Shown in pieces: positions 56,339-64,000 of a DNA stretch of 64,000 bases (the stretch's first letter is position 1; every line of letters starts with the position of its first letter). The DNA comes from Streptomyces sp. NRRL F-4489 (GTDB lineage Bacteria; Actinomycetota; Actinomycetes; Streptomycetales; Streptomycetaceae). The stretch lies in contig NZ_LLZI01000191.1 of the NCBI RefSeq assembly GCF_001509485.1, positions 1 to 64,000 of the forward strand, given 5' to 3'. A program made the position numbers and the translations under genes. The notes under the pieces were generated by a model, which did not search any database, was not told the origin of the DNA, and saw only the letters and a program-made list of their open reading frames with translations.

Positions 56339-58084
56339 TCACAGCGGTGCCTGCCACGTCACCGTCGTCCCGCCGCCACCGTCCCCCAGTCCGGGGCCGT
56401 AGGTGCTGGAGCCGCCCAGCGATTCGGCCCGCTTGGCGAGGTTCTTCAGGCCGCTGCGCCGGCCGCCCCGGGAGATACCCACCCCGTCGTCGGCCACGGT
56501 CAGCCGGACGCCCGGGGTGCCGTCCGGCATGGTGATCGTCGCGTCGACCACCACCTCGATCCGGGACGCCTCGGCGTGCCGGAAGGCGTTCGACAGCGCC
56601 TCCCGCAGTGCGGCGATCAGGTTCTTGCCGGTCAGCTCACCGACCCGGGAGTCGACCGGCCCGACGAACTGCGCCGACGGCTGGAAGCCCAGCAGTACGG
56701 CGGCGGTGCCGATTTCCCGCAGGACCCGGGTCCGGAGCCCCGACGGCGCCTCGGCCGGCCCTTGCTGAAGGGCGAAGATCGCGGTTCTGATCTCCTGGAT
56801 GGTGATGTCGAGCTCGTCGACGGCCTTGCCGACCCGCTGCGCCACCTCGGGTACGTCGGTCCGGCGCTGAGCGCTCTCCAGCATCATCCCCGTGGCGAAC
56901 AGCCGCTGGATCACCAGATCGTGCAGATCGCGCGCGATCCGGTCCCGGTCCTCGTAGACCGCGAGCCGTTCCCGGTCGCGCTGGGCGTCGGCCAGTACCA
57001 GCGCCAGCGCGGCCTGGGCGGCGAACTGGGCCGCCAGCGTCCGCTCGGCGGCCGTGAACGGGCGGGCGCCGCGGGACCGCGGGGTGGCGAGGGTGCCGAG
57101 CACCCGGCCCCCGCTCTTGAGCGGCAGCATCATGCTCGGCCCGAACCGCGCCGCCAGGTCCGTGACCATCCGCGGATCGCTCGCCGAGTCATCGATGAAC
57201 ACCGGCTTTCCCGCGAGGAGTTGCTCGGTCACCGGACTGTCGGCCGGAACCCGCGTGCCCATGATCCCGGCCGGGTCGTCGGCCGACACGGCGACGATCT
57301 CCAGCCCGCCGTCCTCGTCCGGCAGCAGCACGATGCCGGCCGCCGATTCCGCCAGTTTCCTGGCCTGTTCGGCGACCACCGCGAGCGCGTCGTCCACATC
57401 GCTGCCGGCCAGCAGCTCGGTGGTCACCGCCACCGAACCGTCGATCCACCGCTCCCGCTGCCGGGTCGCCGCGTACATCCGGGCGTTGCCGATCGCGATA
57501 CCGGCCTCGGTGGCCAGCACCCGCACCATGTGCAGGTCCTCTTCGCTGAACTCCCCACCGCGCTTCTCGGTCAGGTAGAGGTTGCCGAAGATCTCGCCCT
57601 GGACGCGGATCGGGACGCCCAGGAACGACCGCATCGGCGGATGCCCGGGCGGGAAGCCGGCCGAGCGGGGGTCCTTGGTGAGGTCGGCCAGCCGCACCGG
57701 CACGGGGTCGTGGATCAGCGCGCCGAGCAGTCCCTTGTGGCCGTCGGGCAGCGCGCCGATCCGCTCGTGCTGCTCCCCGGTCACGCCGTAGGTGACGAAG
57801 TCCGACAGCCCTTCGCGGGCGTCGTCAATGATCCCGATCGCGGCATAGCGCGCGTCGGCGAGCTCGGCCGCGGTCTGCACGATCCGGTCCAGGGTGATGT
57901 GCAGGTCGAGGCCCGCGCCGATCGTGCGCATCGCCTCCAGCAGCTGCGGCACCCGCGCGGTCAGCTCGGACGACAGGCCCTGGAGGCTGCGGGTGGCCTC
58001 GGTGGCGGCGTCCATGGGATCGGGACGCCTTCCGGTGCTGCCGGTCTCCGCGGGGCCCGCGGGCGTTCCTGCCGTGGCTGCCAT
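56339..58084 (-). CDS. GAF-GAF histidine kinase (DevS/DosS-like)
   Basis: 581 residues. Two GAF domains (about 50-200 and 220-365), a HisKA_3 dimerisation helix with phospho-acceptor His388 (RIARDLHDLVIQRLF), and a HATPase domain with N-box REALSNAFRHAEAS, G1 VADDGVGI and G2 SGLKNLAKRA. This is the NarL-class layout of DevS/DosS, whose GAF domain can bind haem and sense oxygen or NO. The start at 58084 follows TAGGCT by six bases (leaderless). It lies just downstream of cydCD, fitting a redox or oxygen role, but no response regulator is adjacent. Confidence 0.93.
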   Translation of the reverse strand: MAATAGTPAGPAETGSTGRRPDPMDAATEATRSLQGLSSELTARVPQLLEAMRTIGAGLDLHITLDRIVQTAAELADARYAAIGIIDDAREGLSDFVTYGVTGEQHERIGALPDGHKGLLGALIHDPVPVRLADLTKDPRSAGFPPGHPPMRSFLGVPIRVQGEIFGNLYLTEKRGGEFSEEDLHMVRVLATEAGIAIGNARMYAATRQRERWIDGSVAVTTELLAGSDVDDALAVVAEQARKLAESAAGIVLLPDEDGGLEIVAVSADDPAGIMGTRVPADSPVTEQLLAGKPVFIDDSASDPRMVTDLAARFGPSMMLPLKSGGRVLGTLATPRSRGARPFTAAERTLAAQFAAQAALALVLADAQRDRERLAVYEDRDRIARDLHDLVIQRLFATGMMLESAQRRTDVPEVAQRVGKAVDELDITIQEIRTAIFALQQGPAEAPSGLRTRVLREIGTAAVLLGFQPSAQFVGPVDSRVGELTGKNLIAALREALSNAFRHAEASRIEVVVDATITMPDGTPGVRLTVADDGVGISRGGRRSGLKNLAKRAESLGGSSTYGPGLGDGGGGTTVTWQAPL

Positions 58085-58230
58085 GCCCCGAGCCTAATAA
58101 GGGCCCATTTCGGGGGAAAGCGGGGCCCGGGGAAGCAGGGTCGGGCAAGGCTGAGCAGGAGACGGCGCGGCCGGGAAGGCCGCGGCTCCGCGGCCGCACC
58201 GCGCAGGGGCGGACCTCCGTACGCCCCTCA

Positions 58231-61200
58231 TCAGGCCCCGGCGCTCACCATGCTCGGATACGCGGCGTCCACCGCCCGTTCCCGCTCCAGCATCCGCCGG
58301 AACGGACCGTCGGTAGCGGCCAGCTCCGCGTACGCACCGCGCTGCACCACCCGGCCGCGGTCCAGCACCAGGATCTCGTCCACCGCGTCGAGGCCGGCCA
58401 GCCGGTGCGTGATCAGAAGCGTCGTCCGGCCCTCGGTGGCGGCCAGCAGATCGGCGGTCAGCGCGTCGGCGGTGGCCAGGTCGAGGTGCTCGGCGGGCTC
58501 GTCCAGCACCAGCACCGGGAAGTCCGCGAGCAGCGCGCGGGCCAGGGCCAGCCGCTGCCGCTGGCCTCCGGACAGCCGGGCGCCGTGCTCCCCGACCATG
58601 GTGTCCAGGCCCTCGGGCAGCCCGCGGACCCAGTCCGCCAGCCGCGCCCGGCCGAGCGCGTCCCACAGATCCTGGTCGCCGGTCTCCTCGTCGTCGCCGC
58701 GGTTCCGGCGGGCGAGCCGGAGGTTCTCCCGCAGCGAGCTGTCGAAGAGGTGCGCGTCCTGCGCGCACAGGCCGACCAGCCGCCGCACCGTGTCGCCGGA
58801 CAGCTCCTCGGCGTCCGTCCCCGCCAGGGCGTACGTCCCGGACTCCCGGTCCAGGAAGCGCAGCAGCACCTGCGCCAGCGTCGTCTTGCCGGAGCCGGAC
58901 GGCCCCACGACGGCGAGCCGGCGGCCCGGGGTCAGCGTGAGGTCGACGCCGTCCAGCGCCGGGCGGTCCTGCCCGGCATGGCGCGCGGTCAGCCCGCGGA
59001 CGGCCAGCGGGAACGGCGTGCCGGGCGCGGCCGCCGGGGCCTCCGGTTCACGCACCGGTTCCGGGGCGTCCAGCACCTCGAAGACCCGCTCCGCGGCATG
59101 CCGGGTGCGGCGGCGGTACTGCGCGGCGAGCGGCAGCCCGGCCACCGCCTCGAACGCGGCGAGTGGGGTGAGCACGAGGACGGCCAGCTCCACGCCCGCC
59201 AGCCGGCCCGCGTGCACCGCCTGGACGCCGACCACCGCGGAGGCGACCACGGTCAGCCCGCACAGCAGCGCCGAGAGCCCGGCACCCGTCCCGGCCACGG
59301 TGGCCGAACGGGACGCGATCCGGGTCAGCTCCCGGTCGGCGCGGCGCACCGCGTCGGTACGGGCCCCGAGCGCGCCGGCGACCGTCAGTTCGGCCGTACC
59401 GGTGAGCAGATCGACGACGCGGGTGGCGAGCACCCCGCGGGCCGGCGCCAGCCGCCGCTCCGCCCGCCGGGCCAGCGCGGCCGACAGCAGCGGGACGCCG
59501 GCACCGGCGAGCAGCAGGCCGATGGCGAGCAGCACCCCGGCCTCCGGCAGCAGCCAGCCGGTGAACGCGACGGTGCCCGCGCCGACCAGCAGCGCCGCCC
59601 CCACGGGCAGCAGCCAGCGCAGGAAGTAGTCCTGCACCGCGTCCACGTCCGCGACCAGCCGCGACAGCAGATCACCGCGGCGGCGCTCCCGCAGCCCGGC
59701 CGGAGCCAGCCGCTCCAGCCGCCGGAAGACGGCCACCCGGACATCGGCGAGCATCCGGAACACCGCGTCGTGCGCGACCAGCCGCTCGGCGTACCGGAAC
59801 ACCGCCCGCCCGATGCCGAACGCCCTGGTCGCGGTCACCGCCACCATCAGGTACAGCACCGGAGGCTGCTGCGAGGCCCGCGAGATCAGCCAGCCGGAGG
59901 TGGCCATCAGGCCCACCGCACTGCCCAGCGCGAGCGCGCCGAGCAGCAGCGCCAGTCCGAAGCGGGACCGCCGGGCGCGGGCCGTCCCGCGCAGCCGCCG
60001 CAGCGCCGAGCGCGGGGGCGGTCCGGACGCGGCCGCGCCCTCCGGCACCGGCCCGGCGGCGAGCACCGGCCCGGCGCCCGCGACCCGCCCCGTTCCAGTC
60101 ACATCGGAGACCGGCCCGCCGGCAGCGGAGACCGACCCACCGGCGCCCGGTCCCCGCGAGCCCGCCACAACGGCCCCCGCGCCCCCGGCCCGTTCGGCGC
60201 CCCCGGCCTCCTCCACGTTCCCGGCCCCCTCCTCCGGCCCGGCCAGCCGCACCGTCCGGTCCGCGACGGCCAGCAGCGCCGGACGGTGGACGACCATCAG
60301 CACCGTGCGCCCGGCCGCCAGCCGCCGGACCGCCTCGACGACGGCCTGCTCGGTCTCGCCGTCCAGATTCGCCGTGGGCTCGTCCAGCAGCAGGACCGGC
60401 CGGTCGGCGAGGAAGGCCCGGGCGAGGGCCAGGCGCTGCCGCTGCCCGGCCGAGAGCCCCGCGCCGGACTCCCCGAGCCGGGTGTCCGGGCCGTTGGGCA
60501 GCGCGTCCACGAAGTCCAGCGCACCGGCGTCGCGCAGGGCGGCCCGGACCGCCGCGTCATCGGCGTCCGGCCGCGCCAGCCGGACGTTCTCGGCGATCGA
60601 ACCGGCGAAGAGGTGCGGGTGCTGCGGCACCCAGGCGATCCGCCGGCGCCAGCTCTCGGGCGACAGGCCGGCGAGATCCTGGCCGTCGACCAGCACCCGG
60701 CCCTCGGACGGCTCGGTGAAGCCCAGCACCACGCTCAGCAGCGTCGACTTGCCGGCACCCGACGGGCCGACCAGCGCGACCGTCTCCCCGGGCCGGACTT
60801 CGAACGAGGTCGCGGGCAGCGATGCGGCGGTGCGCCCGGGGTGGCGGACCACCAGGCCCTCGACGGCCAGCCCGGTGCCCTCGGGCGCGGGCGCGGTCCC
60901 GGGCGTCCGCGGCCGGGTCTCCAGGACGGCGAAGATCTCCTCCGCGGCGGAGAGGCCCTCGGCCGCGGCGTGGTACTGCGCCCCGACCTGCCGCAGCGGC
61001 AGATACGCCTCGGGCGCCAGGACCAGCACCATCAGGCCGGTGTAGAGGTCGAGTTCGCCGTGGACCAGGCGCATGCCGATGCCGACGGCGACCAGCGCGA
61101 CGGAGATGGTGGCGAGGAGTTCGAGCGCGAACGAGGAGAGGAAGGCGATCCGCAGGGTGCGCAGGGTGGCCCGGCGGTACTCATCCGTGATCGCGCGGAT

Positions 61201-61902
61201 GGCGGCGGCCTGGGCCTTGGCCCGGCCGAAGACCTTCAGCGTGGGCAGGCCCTCGACGACATCGAGGAAGTGCCCGGACAGCCGCGCCAGCAGCCGCCAC
61301 TGGCGGTCCATCCGCGACTGGGTGGCCCAGCCGATCAGCACCATGAAGAGCGGGATCAGCGGCAGGGTGAGGACGATCGTCAGCGCGGAGATCCAGTCGC
61401 CGGTGACGATCCGGGCCAGTACCGCGACGGGCACCACGACCGCCAGCCCCAGCTGGGGCAGATAGCGGGCGAAGTAGTCGTCCAGGGCGTCGATACCGCG
61501 GGTGGCCAGGGCCGTCAGCTCACCGGTCCGCAGCTCCAGGGTGCCGGCGTCCGCGGCACCGTCCGCCCGGCGCACCGCCGCCCCCGGCCCCAGCTGCCCC
61601 GCCCGCCTGATCAGCCGCAGCCGCAGTTCGGACTTGACCGCCGCGCCGGCGCGGTGCGCGGCCAGCTCCGTCAGCCAGGACACCAGCCCCCGGCCGGCGG
61701 AGACCGCGGCGAGCAGCACGACCGGGGCGGCCAGGGAGCCGAGGGTGCGGCCGTGGTGGAAGGCACCGACCACGATCTCCGCGATGAGCATGGCCTGGCC
61801 GACGACCAGGGCCGCTCCGGCAAGCCCGAGGACCACCACCGCGATGAGGAATCCGCGGGTGGCACGGGCGTAGCGGAGCAGGCGCGGGTCGACGGGTTTC
61901 AC
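58231..61902 (-). CDS. cydCD: Fused CydD-CydC thiol/haem ABC exporter
   Basis: 1223 residues. Two complete ABC exporter halves in one chain: CydD-like (membrane domain about 15-310, Walker A GPSGAGKSTLL near 379, signature LSAGQRQRLALARAF, LLLDEPTANLD) and CydC-like (membrane domain about 640-900, Walker A GPSGSGKTTLA near 999, signature LSGGQRQRLALARAL, LVLDEPAEHLD). The linker (about 550-630) is Ala/Gly/Pro-rich. CydDC exports glutathione or cysteine (mycothiol-type thiols in actinobacteria are plausible) and is required to assemble cytochrome bd. The GTG start lies inside a parS site. Transcribed with cydA and cydB. Confidence 0.96.
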   Translation of the reverse strand: MKPVDPRLLRYARATRGFLIAVVVLGLAGAALVVGQAMLIAEIVVGAFHHGRTLGSLAAPVVLLAAVSAGRGLVSWLTELAAHRAGAAVKSELRLRLIRRAGQLGPGAAVRRADGAADAGTLELRTGELTALATRGIDALDDYFARYLPQLGLAVVVPVAVLARIVTGDWISALTIVLTLPLIPLFMVLIGWATQSRMDRQWRLLARLSGHFLDVVEGLPTLKVFGRAKAQAAAIRAITDEYRRATLRTLRIAFLSSFALELLATISVALVAVGIGMRLVHGELDLYTGLMVLVLAPEAYLPLRQVGAQYHAAAEGLSAAEEIFAVLETRPRTPGTAPAPEGTGLAVEGLVVRHPGRTAASLPATSFEVRPGETVALVGPSGAGKSTLLSVVLGFTEPSEGRVLVDGQDLAGLSPESWRRRIAWVPQHPHLFAGSIAENVRLARPDADDAAVRAALRDAGALDFVDALPNGPDTRLGESGAGLSAGQRQRLALARAFLADRPVLLLDEPTANLDGETEQAVVEAVRRLAAGRTVLMVVHRPALLAVADRTVRLAGPEEGAGNVEEAGGAERAGGAGAVVAGSRGPGAGGSVSAAGGPVSDVTGTGRVAGAGPVLAAGPVPEGAAASGPPPRSALRRLRGTARARRSRFGLALLLGALALGSAVGLMATSGWLISRASQQPPVLYLMVAVTATRAFGIGRAVFRYAERLVAHDAVFRMLADVRVAVFRRLERLAPAGLRERRRGDLLSRLVADVDAVQDYFLRWLLPVGAALLVGAGTVAFTGWLLPEAGVLLAIGLLLAGAGVPLLSAALARRAERRLAPARGVLATRVVDLLTGTAELTVAGALGARTDAVRRADRELTRIASRSATVAGTGAGLSALLCGLTVVASAVVGVQAVHAGRLAGVELAVLVLTPLAAFEAVAGLPLAAQYRRRTRHAAERVFEVLDAPEPVREPEAPAAAPGTPFPLAVRGLTARHAGQDRPALDGVDLTLTPGRRLAVVGPSGSGKTTLAQVLLRFLDRESGTYALAGTDAEELSGDTVRRLVGLCAQDAHLFDSSLRENLRLARRNRGDDEETGDQDLWDALGRARLADWVRGLPEGLDTMVGEHGARLSGGQRQRLALARALLADFPVLVLDEPAEHLDLATADALTADLLAATEGRTTLLITHRLAGLDAVDEILVLDRGRVVQRGAYAELAATDGPFRRMLERERAVDAAYPSMVSAGA

Positions 61903-61910
61903 GTGAAACC
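61895..61910. other. parS site on the cydCD start codon
   Basis: GGTTTCACGTGAAACC keeps the full 14-bp core; the outer bases differ from consensus but still pair. Its GTG (61902-61900) is the cydCD start codon and AAA CCC the next two. Confidence 0.9.
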
Positions 61911-61950
61911 TTCCGTTCTCCCGGTCCCGCCCTGGCGGGGCGGGACGCGG

Positions 61951-62952
<1,002 letters not shown>

Positions 62953-62961
62953 GGTCGCCTC

Positions 62962-64000
62962 CTAGTACGAGAAGGCCATCGGCCGGTCGGCGTCGGCGGA
63001 ATCGCCGCCGATCTTGGTGGGCGGATTGAGGTCGGATTCGGTGAGTTCCTGCGGTCCGGCCTTGATGTACTTGGCCAGCAGCCGGACCTCGACCACGGCG
63101 AGGATCGCGTAGAGCGTGGTGAAGACGACCAGCGAGGTGATCACTTCGCCCTGTGTGACACCGGGCGACACCGCGTCCCGGGTGCGCAGCACGCCGTAGA
63201 CGACCCAGGGCTGGCGGCCCATCTCGGTGAAGATCCAGCCCCACGAGTTGGCGATCAACGGGAAGCCGAGGGTGACGAAGGCCAGCCGCCAGTACCACTT
63301 CGCCAGCCGGTCGCCCAGCGTGCGGTGCTTGGTGAGGGCGAGGTGCGGCGGCTCCTCGTCGCCCGTACGGAGCGCGGGTGCCAGCCAGAACTTCTTGCGG
63401 GTGAGCCAGAGCCCGGCCAGGCCGATGGCGAAGGACGTCATCCCGAAGCCGATCATCCAGCGGAAGCCCCAGTAGGTGACCGGGATGTTGGGCCGGTAGT
63501 CGCCGGGCCCGAACTTCTGCTGCTCGGACTTGTTGACGTCGTTGATGCCGGGGACCGGCGAGGAGAAGTCGCTGTGCGCGAGGAACGAGAGCAGGCCGGG
63601 TATCTCGATGGCGACCTTGTTGTGCCCCTTGGCGACGTCTCCGTAGGAGAAGACCGAGAAGGGCGCCGGTGCGGCCTTGTCCCAGAGCGCCTCGGCCGAG
63701 GCCATCTTCATCGGCTGCTGCTGGAACATGACCTTGCCGAGCGAGTCACCGCTGATGGCGGTGAGCAGTCCGGCGACGACCAGGGTGACCAGGCCCAGGC
63801 GCAGCGACGTCCGCATGACCTTGACGTGCTTCTTGCGCATCAAGTGGTACGCGGCGATGCCGACCATGAACGCGGCGCCGGTCAGGAAGGCCGCGGTCAG
63901 CGTGTGGAAGACGACGACCAGGGTGGTGTCCTGGGTCAGCACCTTCCAGAAGTCGGTCAGCTCCGCGCGCCCGGTGGCGCGGTTGAACTTGTAGCCGACC
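62962..64000 (-). CDS. cydA: Cytochrome bd ubiquinol oxidase subunit I, 5' part outside window
   Basis: The frame runs past the window edge (at least 345 codons, N-terminus and the first haem ligand missing). Visible parts: DTTLVVVFHTLTAAFLTG, the substrate Q-loop region (EIPGLLSFLAHSDFSSPVPG), the helix with the VTYWGFRWMIGFGM haem b558 Met region, and NSWGWIFTEMGRQPWVVYG, diagnostic of CydA. The Q-loop is short, as in Gram-positive enzymes. First gene of cydA-cydB-cydCD; its promoter, where a Rex site would be expected, lies outside. Confidence 0.97.
   Translation of the reverse strand, partial: VGYKFNRATGRAELTDFWKVLTQDTTLVVVFHTLTAAFLTGAAFMVGIAAYHLMRKKHVKVMRTSLRLGLVTLVVAGLLTAISGDSLGKVMFQQQPMKMASAEALWDKAAPAPFSVFSYGDVAKGHNKVAIEIPGLLSFLAHSDFSSPVPGINDVNKSEQQKFGPGDYRPNIPVTYWGFRWMIGFGMTSFAIGLAGLWLTRKKFWLAPALRTGDEEPPHLALTKHRTLGDRLAKWYWRLAFVTLGFPLIANSWGWIFTEMGRQPWVVYGVLRTRDAVSPGVTQGEVITSLVVFTTLYAILAVVEVRLLAKYIKAGPQELTESDLNPPTKIGGDSADADRPMAFSY

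Noticed and set aside
56576..59629. 1017-codon forward frame
   Set aside because: Antisense to the sensor kinase and cydCD; repetitive Ser/Arg/Ala composition.

Overview
The window reads as an oriC-proximal core segment of a Streptomyces chromosome. The basis is very high GC, GTG starts, almost no TTA codons, many start/stop overlaps (ATGA, GTGA), seven ParB-binding parS palindromes with the Streptomyces core GTTTCACGTGAAAC, a cluster of Streptomyces-type DnaA boxes, and the run pheA, serS, sco/ecuC/dtpA copper genes, cydCD-cydB-cydA. That run matches, from memory, the S. coelicolor region around SCO3945 to SCO3978; I could not align it here.

Layout. 1-5.6 kb: divergent EamA transporter/MarR pair with shared operators, a small hypothetical gene, tRNA-Ser(UGA), a membrane-anchored HtrA-type protease, a glycerophosphodiester phosphodiesterase and an anti-sigma-type ATPase. 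5.8-12.8 kb: SEC-C/DUF5926 protein, a Prim-Pol-like protein with an apparently degenerate active site, a GAF-PP2C phosphatase with a possible leader ORF, aminopeptidase P and a TetR regulator. 13-16.3 kb: a coupled TetR-FAD dehydrogenase-SDR operon under a 33-bp palindrome. 16.5-24.5 kb: a small membrane protein, a second anti-sigma ATPase, then a copper-handling locus (His/Met-rich membrane protein, YcnI, Sco, PCuAC/ECuC, CopC-CopD fusion, Tat-exported DyP peroxidase). This locus probably supplies copper to extracellular cuproenzymes and cytochrome oxidase.

24.5-31.7 kb: pheA, a 680-bp intergenic region with DnaA boxes, serS, a HAD phosphatase, a rhomboid-like protein, a double Lrp regulator and a DHA2 drug-efflux type MFS pump. 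31.8-38.5 kb: LysR (with two tandem-repeat tracts), MerR, a SAV_915-like protein with diaminopimelate decarboxylase (the only TTA codon I found), and a GntR/MFS pair. 38.8-43.5 kb: MltG-like transglycosylase and two ABC-2 exporter modules. 43.7-49 kb: an M24 peptidase, EphD-like hydrolase/SDR fusion, diiron-type hydrolase and MerR gene set. 49-51.8 kb: carotenoid oxygenase and membrane protein divergent from PadR. 51.8-56.1 kb: RNA 2'-phosphotransferase, PspAB, HtpX, a luciferase-like monooxygenase and a second HAD phosphatase. 56.1-64 kb: a five-site parS array, a GAF-GAF sensor kinase, and cydCD, cydB and cydA (cytochrome bd oxidase), the last running off the window.

At least ten genes have a TAnnnT -10 box ending 6-7 nt before the start codon, so leaderless transcription looks common here. 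No insertion sequence, prophage, integrase or CRISPR array was seen. The most unusual items are regulatory or structural: the parS array with one parS on the cydCD start codon, the DnaA-box cluster, the large TetR palindromes, the LysR minisatellites, the TTA codon in lysA, and the M24-EphD-hydrolase-MerR operon.
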